A stretch of 64,000 bases of DNA from Lyngbya sp. CCAP 1446/10 (GCF_026130175.1 NZ_JAIGNI010000004.1:116792-180791), one strand, 5' to 3'; positions 16,980-26,446 are shown, counted from the stretch's first letter. Notes: a model not told the origin generated them from the sequence alone. Made by a program: numbers and translations.

Positions 16980-18287
16980 CTAAGAGCCAGCATTTGCCAA
17001 TTCTTCTCGCAGCATTTTCTGGTAGACTTTGGGCAAACTAGAACTCATAGAATTGTTCTCAATTCCATATCCCAAACTCGTCCAAGTTCCCGAAAGCATC
17101 CGCAAAACATCAGTTAATCTTTCCTGCCGCAACATCTCAGGAATATCAGCTTTCCAAAATTTGCGATCGCTCAACCAAGCATAAACCACAGCATCCTGAT
17201 CTTCCGGTTCAAAACTGTAATCTGCCCAGAATAAAAAATCAGCGCGACGGGCGTGATAACGCTTCGCCTTATCATTCCAAGTCGTAGTCAAAAATTGATA
17301 TCTGCCCGCCGCCGTAGTACACTTACCCCGATTCGGGCCGTTAACAATTCTCACGCACCAGTCAGGATGACGGCTCAAATCTAATATATATTTTCCGCCG
17401 TAAACAACGTGATAAGGCCGAGAAACATTTGACTCGCTAGCAGAAATAGTACGCATCAAAGCTCGAATATAAGGATCGCCCGTTTTCATAGCTAGCGGTG
17501 GCGATTTGCTAACCCGACTCGCCGCAGACGAAAACTGCTGATTTCCTCGCAAATTGGCAACCAAAAAAACAGCGCCGCCAATCACAGCGCCGATTAAAAG
17601 TAGAAATCCGAGGATTTGAATTTCGGCTCGCCTCAGCAAAGTTTTTTGGCGGCGGCGCAATTTCTTTATTTCAAATGCAGTCATTTCCATTTCGGTGATT
17701 TCGGCTAATTTTTGAGTCGCCCGCATCCGGCGTACTCGAAAATCGTGTTGATATAGCGGCGCGGCTAATAGCGTTAAACTCGATAAAGCCCCCGCCAATT
17801 TTACCAGCCAGAAATCTAATTCACCGGCGATCGCAATATTTGTGAGAGTAGAGATTCCTGTGAGTAACTTAGCTGGATCGATCGATCGCGCGGGCCAATA
17901 AAAAAGAGCAATTTGCACCAGTAGCGACAGATTAAATGCCAAAAAAATCACTACAACAGCATTCAATCCTTCTCGAAAGTGCGATCGAACTCCAGTATGC
18001 CGCCGCTTGAACTTGCGCGCAACTCGAAAGCGGCTCGGCAGCATACTGAGTAAGGGATTGATGATTTTAACGACTAAAAAATGGGCGACAAAGAACAAAG
18101 GTAACTGAATTAGCCAAGCCGCCAGGAACAGAGTTAGAAAGCCGATATCGTCGCTGGCGAAAGGAATCCCGCTGCGAAGGACGAAACTAAAACTCTGGGC
18201 GAGAGCAAATGCCCTTAACCACGAAATCGGATAGGGCAACCAAGCTGGCCACTTGAGAATTTTCATGCTGAGAGAGGGAAATTTCAA
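16980..18287 (-). CDS. Membrane protein with C-terminal lysozyme-like (muramidase) domain
   Basis: The 435-residue protein starts MKFPSLSMKILKWPAWLPYP. About residues 20-200 hold at least four hydrophobic helices (such as LTLFLAAWLIQLPLFFVAHF and VVVIFLAFNLSLLVQIALFY). A further helix lies at about 222-242 (ILGFLLLIGAVIGGAVFLV). The C-terminal domain (about residues 265-430) resembles phage-type muramidases: DPYIRALMRTISASESN, then TAAGRYQFLTTTWND and a DQDAVVYAWLSDRKFW motif with a catalytic-type Glu in SASES. The domain probably faces the periplasm, where it could cut peptidoglycan. The fusion of a multi-pass membrane part and a muramidase is unusual. Confidence 0.8.
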   Translation of the reverse strand: MKFPSLSMKILKWPAWLPYPISWLRAFALAQSFSFVLRSGIPFASDDIGFLTLFLAAWLIQLPLFFVAHFLVVKIINPLLSMLPSRFRVARKFKRRHTGVRSHFREGLNAVVVIFLAFNLSLLVQIALFYWPARSIDPAKLLTGISTLTNIAIAGELDFWLVKLAGALSSLTLLAAPLYQHDFRVRRMRATQKLAEITEMEMTAFEIKKLRRRQKTLLRRAEIQILGFLLLIGAVIGGAVFLVANLRGNQQFSSAASRVSKSPPLAMKTGDPYIRALMRTISASESNVSRPYHVVYGGKYILDLSRHPDWCVRIVNGPNRGKCTTAAGRYQFLTTTWNDKAKRYHARRADFLFWADYSFEPEDQDAVVYAWLSDRKFWKADIPEMLRQERLTDVLRMLSGTWTSLGYGIENNSMSSSLPKVYQKMLREELANAGS

Positions 18288-18481
18288 TGGCGGATTGTCA
18301 AACTCTTAAGATTTTGCCAGATTTGGCGATCGAAAAATTGCGATCGGGTGCGGAGCCTCCAAATTTCGACTTAAATCAAATAGTTTTTTGTCTAACGCAC
18401 ACCGTCAACGACTGATTGCTTGTACATTCTAACTTTTAGAGCTAAGCTTCAATAAATATCTAACTTAAGGTAGATGGCTCA

Positions 18482-18838
18482 ATGGTTAATAAGTTATTAA
18501 GCAAAGTAACGATCGCTGTGGGGCTGTCGCTGCCACTGTTAGCGTTGACAGCACCTAGCGTTTTCGCTCGCACGGTCAGAGTTGCCGTGATCAACAACAG
18601 CGGCAAGACGATGACAGCCGTTTATATGTCTGCTCCCAGTAAGGATACGTGGGGAGAAAACGAGCTAGCTGAGCCCATTGCCGATCGGGAAAAGGCAGAT
18701 TTTGCGTGGAATCAAGGTGACTACGAAGGCGTGGATGCGGGCTGTATTTTTGATGTCAGAGCCGAATACTCGGATGGCCAATCCACAGAGTTGGATGCTG
18801 TTAACCTTTGTAAAGAACCAGCGCTCAACTTCAGATAG
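18482..18838 (+). CDS. Small exported protein, 118 aa
   Basis: The N-terminus is a signal peptide: MVNKLLSK, hydrophobic core (VTIAVGLSLPLLALTAP), and a likely cleavage after VFA (residues 27-29). The mature part contains NNSGKTMTAVYMSAPSKDTWG, then FAWNQGDY, GCIFDVRAEYSDGQ and a second Cys in VNLCKEP. The two Cys could form a disulfide. The same layout occurs in a family of small secreted proteins of unknown function, sometimes wrongly named argininosuccinate lyase. Purine-rich AAGGTAGATGG precedes the start. A terminator-like hairpin follows at 18946-18990. Confidence 0.7.
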   Translation: MVNKLLSKVTIAVGLSLPLLALTAPSVFARTVRVAVINNSGKTMTAVYMSAPSKDTWGENELAEPIADREKADFAWNQGDYEGVDAGCIFDVRAEYSDGQSTELDAVNLCKEPALNFR

Positions 18839-18858
18839 TTCATAATTTAGTAGACAAA

Positions 18859-18920
18859 AATCGGGTTTTTTCAAGTCCGATATTCATCAAAAAGATTTTG
18901 GACTTTGGAAAAACCCGATT
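18859..18920. terminator. Inverted repeat in convergent gap
   Basis: Arms AATCGGGTTTTT (18859-18870) and AAAAACCCGATT (18909-18920) are perfectly complementary over 12 bp. They lie between the exported-protein gene (+) and the reductase gene (-), suiting a terminator that works on both strands. Confidence 0.5.
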
Positions 18921-18945
18921 GATGCGATTTTATCGGTTAAAAAAA

Positions 18946-18990
18946 CGGTTTCTTTGTTAGCTACCAGGGGCTAAAGAAACCGAGTTTTTT
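18946..18990 (+). terminator. Hairpin with T-run after the exported-protein gene
   Basis: CGGTTTCTTT (18946-18955) pairs with AAAGAAACCG (18973-18982), and the run AGTTTTTT follows at 18983-18990. This is a good rho-independent terminator shape on the plus strand. Confidence 0.6.
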
Positions 18991-19091
18991 ACCTAAACTG
19001 CTGGCTGAAACCCGTCTTTTCGTAAAAAAACTGCTGGTTGAGCGTAGCCGAAACCCGGTTTCTGGACACCTGTGCGCCAGCCCTAATTCAA

Positions 19092-19751
19092 TCAAACTAC
19101 ACTAGCAAACAACTCCTCAAAACTCTTTTGCGGGGCCTCCGGCTTCGCCACAATTTCCACAACCTTGTTGCGAGAAGCCGGCTGAAACAGCGCCTCCACG
19201 CAGACTTCAGCTACTTTAGTGCGGGGAATGCTGCTTTCAAACATTGTGTCTGCGCCCGTCATGACGATCGCATCTGAATTATCCTCATTTTTGAGACCGC
19301 CCGGACGGACAATGGTATAAGTCAAGCCGCTTTTCTGCAAATACTCCTCGGCTTGCTTCTTCCAAACCAGAATCAGCCAAAACAGATTCAACGGGTGAAA
19401 AAACTGAGAAACGCACAGAGAAGTCACCAGCACAAAATGCTCAATTCCCTTAGCCTTAGCTGTCTCCACCAAATTTTTAGTCCCCTCAAAATCCACCTTG
19501 TAAGGCGCTGTGGGGTCAAAACCAGGGGCTGCCCCTGTCGCGCACAGCAACACCGTACTATCGCCGATCGCATCGCCCAGAGAAGTCGCATTTAATACAT
19601 CCCCAGTCACTAACTCTACCTCCGGTGGTAAAATTTGTCTAGCTGTCTCTAGATTTCGGACTAAAGCACGCACGGGAATGCCCCGCTTGACTAATTCTGT
19701 GACAATTCGGCGGCCCGTCTGGCCTGTGGCTCCTGCTACAAATGCTTTCAT
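19092..19751 (-). CDS. NAD(P)-binding SDR-family protein
   Basis: This 219-residue protein has an atypical short-chain dehydrogenase Rossmann fold like the NAD(P)H-binding NmrA/Ycf39-like group. The nucleotide motif FVAGATGQTGRRIVTELV is at residues 3-20, followed by VRALVRNLETA, GDVLNATSLGDAI, VLLCATGA, and YTIVRPGGLKN near the C-terminal half. A canonical Tyr-x3-Lys pair is not obvious, so it may sense or bind a nucleotide rather than act as a reductase. It is expressed away from the DUF1997 gene. The substrate is unknown. Confidence 0.85.
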   Translation of the reverse strand: MKAFVAGATGQTGRRIVTELVKRGIPVRALVRNLETARQILPPEVELVTGDVLNATSLGDAIGDSTVLLCATGAAPGFDPTAPYKVDFEGTKNLVETAKAKGIEHFVLVTSLCVSQFFHPLNLFWLILVWKKQAEEYLQKSGLTYTIVRPGGLKNEDNSDAIVMTGADTMFESSIPRTKVAEVCVEALFQPASRNKVVEIVAKPEAPQKSFEELFASVV

Positions 19752-19872
19752 AAGTCAAGTTATGCTGTTCTAGGGTAAGTTTTTTTGCTATCTATTTCTC
19801 AATTGTAGGGAGGAAACTCCCTTACCACATCCCCAACCCGATCGATTGGCGCGTATTACAGGAGAGCATACG

Positions 19873-20586
19873 ATGAAGCTGGATTCCGCTGAATATCAAA
19901 CTGTTGAAGCTACTGACGAAAATTGCTACCCAGATGCGAGTTTTGGGCAGCCCGAAAGTGGAGCTGCGGATGCAACAGATGAAGTGGAGCCGATTTGGTT
20001 TCACACGCATTTTGAAGACAGCATGGAGATGTACGCCGATGCTGCTACGGTGGCTGAGCATTTGAACAATCACAAGAGTTGGTTTTGCCAGTGCGCTTTG
20101 CCGATGACGGCCCAGGCGATCGGCGAAAACGGCTATGATTTGTTAATCGGGCGTTTTGGGGCTTTCGGCTACCGAGTCGAAGCGAGAATTGGTTTAGAAT
20201 TGCTGCCACCTGACGCTGAGGGCTGCTATTTGATTAAGACAATCCCGGTTCCGAATTATACCTCGCCCGGATATGAGGTGGATTTTCGATCGGCAATGAA
20301 GCTAGTGGAGATACCCTCTGACGAGTTTGCTGCCGATTGGCCTGCGTCAGAGCGTGCTCAGCTACCGCCTGCGATTACCAGTGCTACGTGGAAGCTGGAT
20401 TTAGCTGTAGGGGTTTGCTTTCCTAAGTTTATTCGATCGATGTCTCAACCTCTGATTGAAAAAACCGGCGATGCCCTTTTGGAAAAAATCATCAAACAAG
20501 TCAACCGTCGCTTGACTTATAAAACTCAGCTACTTTTTCACGAAAGTTTGAACATTCCTTTTCCGAAAAATCCTAAGAAACACTAA
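19873..20586 (+). CDS. DUF1997 family protein
   Basis: The start is put at ATG 19873 because AGGAGA lies 8-13 bp upstream; the frame is open from 19846 (TTG). The 237-residue protein is acidic at its N-terminus and has the DUF1997 pattern: FCQCALPMTAQAIGENGYD, GRFGAFGYRVEARIGLELLP, VDFRSAMKLVEI, and the WKLDLAVGVCFPKFIRS segment. DUF1997 proteins are found in cyanobacteria and plastids and their function is not known. A GGTGCGCACTGCGCACC palindrome follows the gene and may be part of a terminator. Confidence 0.85.
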   Translation: MKLDSAEYQTVEATDENCYPDASFGQPESGAADATDEVEPIWFHTHFEDSMEMYADAATVAEHLNNHKSWFCQCALPMTAQAIGENGYDLLIGRFGAFGYRVEARIGLELLPPDAEGCYLIKTIPVPNYTSPGYEVDFRSAMKLVEIPSDEFAADWPASERAQLPPAITSATWKLDLAVGVCFPKFIRSMSQPLIEKTGDALLEKIIKQVNRRLTYKTQLLFHESLNIPFPKNPKKH

Positions 20587-20688
20587 CAAAACTTCCGCCT
20601 CAACTCACATTTGTAGGGTGCGCACTGCGCACCTTACCCCTCGAAGTAATTCCTTAGACATAGATAGCAACTTGGCTAAAGTTTGATT

Positions 20689-21160
20689 TTAGGGTTGAAC
20701 TAGGTCTAACTCTACAAATGGAGCAGCCACTCTCCCGAACCAAACCTTTTCTAATAACAGTTGTTCAATTGCTTTTCCACGATAAATAAATTTTCCTCTC
20801 GGCTCCAAATCTTTTTGATAGCTGAAACGAAATTGATATTTCCCTGGTTTGAGTTCGTCACAAACCCAAACACTACCATCTCCAAAATCTATGGTTAGCC
20901 CTGTATAATTACCCTTGTACAAGAGGATAGTATCTGGAAATAAGGTAACAGTTTCTCCTGGCATGGCTAAAATAAAATCCGATGCCGATGGTAATCTAAG
21001 TACATTGCTGTTTCTACCCCACTCTCTTATTTTGCCATCCGGTTCCAGAAGTTATGGAATTAATGTTGTATATCCACTGAAGTGAAGAGGGTTCGGAGTA
21101 CCGTTGGTAATTCTCATCCCTAACTCTACAAAGGTATAACCATCCGAATTAGGTTTTTTA
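20689..21160 (-). pseudogene. Degraded gene interrupted by an in-frame TAA
   Basis: Reading leftward from about 21160, the frame gives NSDGYTFVELGMRITNGTPN and HFSGYTTLIP, then TAA at about 21055, then LLEPDGKIREWGRNSNVLRL and continues to DFGDGSVWVCDELKPGKYQF and FVELDLVQP. Only the 91 codons from 20964 (ATG) remain as an open frame. The uninterrupted similarity of character on both sides of the stop suggests one gene with a nonsense mutation. The N-terminus is not identifiable; the family is not recognised. Confidence 0.6.
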
Positions 21161-21200
21161 CCAAAGCACAGGGGATTTAAGCCCCAGCCTAAAAACTTCG

Positions 21201-21234
21201 CTGTCAACTGTCAACTGTCAACTGTCAACTGTTA
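21201..21234. repeat. Heptamer array (TGTCAAC), about five units
   Basis: The 7-bp unit CTGTCAA is repeated about five times. It is one of several STRR-type arrays in this window. Confidence 0.85.
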
Positions 21235-21352
21235 AGCAGCAAGTGTTTCAGATCACAAGGCCGGTCGATCGCCCTCACTACCAAAAAACCTAAAAATATG
21301 TCAAATTAAGTAAGGGGTTATCAAATAACTCATGCCATATCCGTAGAAAGTT

Positions 21353-23566
21353 ATGACAACAAAACTAAGAGCTACAGACACAGAAAAAATGGAGATAGAC
21401 TTGCAACAGTTGAGAGCAGACCAAGAACTGATTCTCAACCAAGTAGACAATGCGATCGCTCTGTTCGACTCGTCTGACAGCTTAGTTTTGTTTAACCAAA
21501 AATTAGCAGGAACCTGGGGACTGTCCCCAGAATGGCTCGCTACACAGCCTAAGTGCGACTTGCTGTTTGCCGAAATTGTCGATCGCGGTTACTTGTCGCT
21601 TCAGCAGTGGGAACAGTTTCAGGAAGCACTGCAAAAATCTCAGGATGAAAGTTTATCATTTTATTTCGAGCAATCGAATGCTATTTGTTTGGAGGTGTGC
21701 GCCACAATTACCAACAGTGGCGGGCGGCTGTTTACCTTTCGAGACGTTACAATATACCAAAAATCCCAAGCTAGCTTGAATGCAGAAGTCAGGCGGCTGA
21801 CATTTCTGTTAGGTTTAACCGAACGCCTGCAAAACTCTCACAGTTTGCAAGAAATAGGTCAGTTTGCTCTTACCTATCTGGTAGAGGCAACGAATGCTGC
21901 TTTCGGAGACGTAAAAGTGATTAGCGGCAAGGGAAACGACAGACAAGCGGCGGCGATTTCCAACCAAGTTTCTAGTCAATTTCTGGCTAGTTACGGCGAA
22001 CCAGTCGCCGCCGGAATGCAAAAATTGCTCGACAAAGGCATTCCCTACGGCACCGGTTTGCTGTGGGAAGTGGTGGCAACCGGTAAACCTTTGTTGGTCG
22101 ATGATTATGCCCAACATCCCAAGGCTGTGCCACAATTTCGGCATCCGGGAATCGGACAACTGGGCATTTTTCCGATCGCATCTACCGACGGCACAATCAT
22201 CGGAGTGCTGACGCTGGAGTCGCGCAACGTCAAAAAACTGCAAGCTTCCCTCCACCAAGAAGTGCTGGAGGCTGCTTGTCGCACGCTGGGGGCGGCAATC
22301 GAGCGGGCTCAAACACAAGAAAACCTCCGCCAAGTTAACGAACAATTAGAGTATTCTTCTCAGTTAAAATCCGAGTTTTTAGCCTCGATGTCCCACGAAT
22401 TGCGGACGCCTCTCAATAGCATTCTCGGCTTTTCTGACTTGCTGCTGCGCCAAAGATCCGGCCAGTTGAGCGATCGACAAATCAACTATGTAGAACTGAT
22501 CGAAAAAAGCGGTCAGCACTTGTTGCAGCTAATCAACGATATTCTCGATCTTTCTAAAATTGAAGCAGGGAAAGTAGAACTAAATTTACAGCCGGTGCGC
22601 GTTCACGAACTCGCCACCGACTGTCTGAAAATGATTCAGCCGCGCGCAGACAAAAAGCGGATCGCTTTGTCTTTAGAACTCGATTACCGCATTACTAAAG
22701 TTTTGCTCGACGAGCGGCGAGTCAGACAAATTGTGATTAATTTACTTTCTAATGCTATCAAGTTTACCCCGGAACGGGGACAAGTTAAACTCAGCGGGCG
22801 TCTGGCCTACGGCAGCGAAATGAGCGACGATTACCGCCCTGATTGTTCTCCTGTAAATGCCAGCACTCCTTACTTTTGTCTTGAGGTGAAAGACTCCGGT
22901 ATCGGCATTCCTCAAGACCGCTGGCACTTGCTATTTCGACCTTTTCAACAGGTGGATTCTTCCCTGACTAGGCGGCACGAAGGTACAGGTTTGGGTTTGG
23001 CCTTGACTAAGCGTCTGGCGGAATTGCACGGGGGAACTGTTTCTTTTCAATCTGTTTGCGATCGCGGCAGTCTGTTCCGCGTTTGGCTGCCTTTGACGGA
23101 GATGCGTCAAGAGTTGGGAACTTTTGCCAATTGTGCCTTGGATTCCAAGTTAGTCCCTGCTTCTGCGATCGCATTACCAATTGGTAGCAAGCGGATTTTG
23201 GTGGTGGAAGACCAGCCTTTTAACCAAATGTTAATTTCGGAGGTGATGGAATTGGAGGGGTTCGGGGTAGAGATTCTCGCGGATGGGAAGGCGATGGTCG
23301 ATCGCATCCTTGCCGCCTCTACTGCGCCGGAGTTGCTGCCGGATTTGATTTTGATGGATATTCAGTTGCCGGATGTTGATGGCTTTGAGTTGATGCGCAG
23401 AGTTAAGGCAGATCCTGTCTGGGAGTCGGTACCGATGATTGCGGTGACGGCGATGGCGATGGCTGGCGATCGCGATCGATGTTTGGAAGCTGGCGCTTCG
23501 GCTTATTTGAGCAAGCCGCTGGATCTGAATTTGGCGATCGCCACAGTCCGTTCTTTTCTCAACTAA
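21353..23566 (+). CDS. Cytoplasmic hybrid histidine kinase (PAS-GAF-HisKA-HATPase-REC)
   Basis: The 737-residue protein has no membrane helix. Residues 20-125 resemble a PAS domain (NQVDNAIALFDSSDSLVLFN), and about 150-330 a GAF domain. HisKA follows with His 348 in [19 protein letters not shown], then HATPase_c (NLLSNAIKFTPERG, DSGIGIP, GTGLGLALTKRLAELHGG). The C-terminal receiver begins ILVVEDQPFNQML and has phospho-acceptor Asp 669 in LILMDIQLPDVDG. The GAF signal (a small molecule or a chromophore) is unknown; a bilin-binding Cys was not identified. About 220 bp downstream lies a response regulator-adenylate cyclase on the same strand, a likely partner. Confidence 0.93.
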   Translation: MTTKLRATDTEKMEIDLQQLRADQELILNQVDNAIALFDSSDSLVLFNQKLAGTWGLSPEWLATQPKCDLLFAEIVDRGYLSLQQWEQFQEALQKSQDESLSFYFEQSNAICLEVCATITNSGGRLFTFRDVTIYQKSQASLNAEVRRLTFLLGLTERLQNSHSLQEIGQFALTYLVEATNAAFGDVKVISGKGNDRQAAAISNQVSSQFLASYGEPVAAGMQKLLDKGIPYGTGLLWEVVATGKPLLVDDYAQHPKAVPQFRHPGIGQLGIFPIASTDGTIIGVLTLESRNVKKLQASLHQEVLEAACRTLGAAIERAQTQENLRQVNEQLEYSSQLKSEFLASMSHELRTPLNSILGFSDLLLRQRSGQLSDRQINYVELIEKSGQHLLQLINDILDLSKIEAGKVELNLQPVRVHELATDCLKMIQPRADKKRIALSLELDYRITKVLLDERRVRQIVINLLSNAIKFTPERGQVKLSGRLAYGSEMSDDYRPDCSPVNASTPYFCLEVKDSGIGIPQDRWHLLFRPFQQVDSSLTRRHEGTGLGLALTKRLAELHGGTVSFQSVCDRGSLFRVWLPLTEMRQELGTFANCALDSKLVPASAIALPIGSKRILVVEDQPFNQMLISEVMELEGFGVEILADGKAMVDRILAASTAPELLPDLILMDIQLPDVDGFELMRRVKADPVWESVPMIAVTAMAMAGDRDRCLEAGASAYLSKPLDLNLAIATVRSFLN

Positions 23567-23789
23567 CAATAATTATTTGCAGTTCCAGCAATGCGATTTA
23601 TTACAAGTTATAACAAGAAAGGTTAGACTCAATAGTAGATAAATATCTATAGGACTTGCGTACACTTGCCTCCGAAACCCGGTTCCTAAGAAAAATATCG
23701 AATTTAATAACCAGAAATACACGAATCAACCAGGTTTCGAGCATCTACACGCGCCAGTCCACAGCTAAATTCAAAACCTATCATATTCC

Positions 23790-25250
23790 ATGTCAAACAA
23801 GTCGCCCTGCATCATGTTGGTTGATGACGAGCCAGCTAATCTGATTTTATTGGAAGAGTTATTGCAAATGAAAGGATACGCCACAGTATCGGCGCGATCG
23901 GGCGATGAAGCCCTTTCCCTCGCCCGCGCATCTCAACCCGATTTAATTTTACTGGATATCATGATGCCGGAGATGGACGGTTTTGATGTGTGCGATCGCC
24001 TGCGGAATGATACGGCTTTGCAAACAGTACCAGTGATTTTTTTGACGGCTCTTGATGACGATTCCTCTCGCCTTAGAGGGTTGGAAATGATGGCCGATGA
24101 TTATTTAACAAAGCCTTTTAACAGTCGCTTGTTGCTGGCGAAAGTTGAAAATATTTTGCAGTTGAGCAAAATGCGATCGCAAGCTGTATCTTCTCAATTC
24201 AACCAGCAGGTAAAAGAGCAAAGCAAACGCCAAATTGCTGCCGCTTGGGAGGCTAATGAGTATCTTTCTGAAAAATTTCAGCTATTTGTGCCGGAGCAGC
24301 TTCTCGAACGAATTGCGCCCCAAGGAATAGAATCGATTCAGTTGGGCAATGTCACAGAAGAAGAGCTGACTATTTTATTTTGCGACATTCGCGGGTTTAC
24401 GGCGATCGCAGAATCCCAAGAAGCACGCGAGACTTTTGAATGGCTGAATGCTTTTTTTACTAAAATGAACGATTGCATAACATTTCACGGCGGGTTTATT
24501 GACAAATACCTAGGCGATGCTATCATGGCAGTATTTGACCAGCCGAATTCTCACGCAGTAAATGCGATCGAAGCCGCAGTAGCAATGCAAGAAAGTTTGC
24601 AGGAATTTAATGCCCAGCGCCACAAATACAATTTAAAATATCCCGTCAATATCGGTACGGGAATTAACACAGGTATCGGCATGATTGGCACTTTGGGTTC
24701 CGATCGCCGGATGGACTCTACAGTCATCGGCGACGTGGTAAATACAGCTTCTCGGTTAGAAAATTTAACCAAAATATACGGCTGCCAAATTATTGTTAGC
24801 GAAAATGCGATCGTTCATGCGAGAGAATTTCTAACTAACACAAGTCCAAACTCAACAGAAAATCTATTATTAAAGTGCGACTTGGAAGCGGAAAAACCAA
24901 AGAGGATGATTTCTACTTCTCACGCAACAGCAGCCGACAGCCATTCGCCAACCAACAATTATTACTATCGCTGGATCGATCGAGTAACCCCGCGCGGCAA
25001 ACAGCAAGCCATTGAAATCTACGAAATCTGGCCCGCCTCCAGTCCCGACTCTGAAGCAAAACAGCTTACCCAGGTTTTATTTGACAAAGGAATTCAAGGA
25101 TGGCAATCCGAAAGATTTGTCGCCGCCTTGGGATATTTTCAGCAACTAATCGAACAAAACCCTGCGGATACAGTCGTCAGTTTTTATATAACCCGCTGCC
25201 AGGAAAAACTAGGTCTTATACCTGCAAGTAGCAGCTCAGAAATGAGATAA
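23790..25250 (+). CDS. Response regulator with adenylate/guanylate cyclase domain
   Basis: Residues 8-125 form a receiver domain (CIMLVDDEPANLILLEEL; Asp in LILLDIMMPEMDGF; Lys in DDYLTKPFN). A helical linker follows, with FVPEQLLERIA. Residues about 190-370 form a class III cyclase: LTILFCDIRGFTAIAES with metal-binding Asp, then GFIDKYLGDAIMAVF with the second Asp and a Lys position, and VIGDVVNTASRLENL. The Lys plus Asp pattern points to ATP rather than GTP, so it probably makes cAMP. The C-terminus (about 425-485) looks TPR-like. It follows a hybrid kinase gene, suggesting phosphorylation-controlled cAMP production. Confidence 0.93.
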   Translation: MSNKSPCIMLVDDEPANLILLEELLQMKGYATVSARSGDEALSLARASQPDLILLDIMMPEMDGFDVCDRLRNDTALQTVPVIFLTALDDDSSRLRGLEMMADDYLTKPFNSRLLLAKVENILQLSKMRSQAVSSQFNQQVKEQSKRQIAAAWEANEYLSEKFQLFVPEQLLERIAPQGIESIQLGNVTEEELTILFCDIRGFTAIAESQEARETFEWLNAFFTKMNDCITFHGGFIDKYLGDAIMAVFDQPNSHAVNAIEAAVAMQESLQEFNAQRHKYNLKYPVNIGTGINTGIGMIGTLGSDRRMDSTVIGDVVNTASRLENLTKIYGCQIIVSENAIVHAREFLTNTSPNSTENLLLKCDLEAEKPKRMISTSHATAADSHSPTNNYYYRWIDRVTPRGKQQAIEIYEIWPASSPDSEAKQLTQVLFDKGIQGWQSERFVAALGYFQQLIEQNPADTVVSFYITRCQEKLGLIPASSSSEMR

Positions 25251-25258
25251 ATATAATC

Positions 25259-25326
25259 GGTTCGTAGTGAAAAATTGAGTCCTATATTGAAAGTGCAAGT
25301 AAGGACTCAATTCCTCACTACAAACC
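25259..25326. terminator. Long inverted repeat between convergent genes
   Basis: Arms of 25 bp at 25259-25283 and 25302-25326 are complementary with three mismatches (both carry AATTGAGTCCT or its complement). The repeat lies between the cyclase gene (+) and hisG (-), and would suit a bidirectional terminator. Confidence 0.55.
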
Positions 25327-25354
25327 TATGAGAATATTTTAATTAGAGTTCACA

Positions 25355-25999
25355 TCAAACAGTCGTCAAAACTTGCTCTCTCAACTTCCCAATCAACTCA
25401 TTAACCCCCCCAGAATTCAAACGATAACTCAAAGGATGACCGATTAAATAAGCCGAACTTTGAAACAAAACATCAATTTCCACCAAACCATTTTCCCGCA
25501 AAGTTTTGCCAGTAGAAATTAAATCCACAATCGCCTCCGACATACCCGTAATCGGCCCCAACTCCACAGAACCGTAAAGCGGCACAATTTCCACCGGCAA
25601 ATTCAAATTATGAAAATATTCTCTCGCACAGTTTACGAACTTAGAAGCAACTCTACCGTGAGGAGGCAAATCCACACTTCGCCGATAGGGACTAGATTCC
25701 TTCACCGCCACCGATAGCCGACACTTACCAAAATTTAAATCAACTAAATTAGCAACTTTCGGTTTTTTTTCCCGCAATACATCATAACCCGCAATTCCCA
25801 AATCAGCTTGACCATATTCTACATAAACCGGCACGTCGTGCGTTCTTACCAGCAAAGCTTTTGCAGTTCCGGTAGGGTCATAAATTTGAAGTTGACGGTT
25901 AGAGGAATCGAGAAAAGCACTGAAGTCTAATCCAACCGATTTAAACAGCCGAATGCTATCTCCTAACAGTCCGCCTTTGGGAAGTGCAACAGTAATCAT
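25355..25999 (-). CDS. hisG: ATP phosphoribosyltransferase, short form
   Basis: HisG starts histidine synthesis by joining ATP and PRPP. The 214 residues correspond to the short form, which needs HisZ as regulatory subunit; no hisZ gene is visible here. Signatures are [20 protein letters not shown] at the N-terminus, [20 protein letters not shown] (substrate site), GKCRLSVAV, and the PRPP loop [19 protein letters not shown] near the C-terminal half. The gene reads away from a small hypothetical gene at 26183 and shows no local his operon. Confidence 0.96.
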   Translation of the reverse strand: MITVALPKGGLLGDSIRLFKSVGLDFSAFLDSSNRQLQIYDPTGTAKALLVRTHDVPVYVEYGQADLGIAGYDVLREKKPKVANLVDLNFGKCRLSVAVKESSPYRRSVDLPPHGRVASKFVNCAREYFHNLNLPVEIVPLYGSVELGPITGMSEAIVDLISTGKTLRENGLVEIDVLFQSSAYLIGHPLSYRLNSGGVNELIGKLREQVLTTV

Positions 26000-26182
26000 G
26001 TCAATTTTTAGAGTGTAAATTGCTCAATTTGGGAAGGGGGCGATCGCGGCACAAGCAGAAACAGCTTTTACCAAACCCAGAATAGCACATAGAGTTCACA
26101 GCGGAAAATAAATTTCGGGTATTGCTCGATCCTTTGTTTGGGTATATATTATATTTAGTCAGTTTTTTCAAGGGCGGTCACT

Positions 26183-26446
26183 ATGGAAAACAATCAAGAG
26201 TTTGAGAGTCAAGAATTTGACGGAGAATTTCACAGTGTAGACCCGGATTCCCTGAAAATTACAGTAGATGAAATCCTCTCAGGCGGCGGTGTAGAGGCCG
26301 AGGAAATGCACTATACAGTGGTCGTACCTACCGCTAACGATGTCAAACTCGACCGACACAGATCATTCAATGCCAAATCAGGTGTGTTCGGTACAGCCCC
26401 CCGATCGCCGTTTGCAGAAAAACGCGGAACGCTGGGAGGCTGTTAA
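26183..26446 (+). CDS. Small acidic hypothetical protein, 87 aa
   Basis: The protein is acidic in its first half (QEFDGEFHSVDPDSLKITVD) and more basic in its second, ending GTLGGC. No family is recognised. It has no signal peptide or membrane helix. The ATG is preceded by AAGGGCGGTCACT, a weak binding site. A strongly AT-rich stretch with TATATTATATT lies 30-40 bp upstream of the start and could hold a promoter. The Gly-Gly-Cys end is unusual but no modifying enzyme gene is nearby. Confidence 0.55.
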   Translation: MENNQEFESQEFDGEFHSVDPDSLKITVDEILSGGGVEAEEMHYTVVVPTANDVKLDRHRSFNAKSGVFGTAPRSPFAEKRGTLGGC

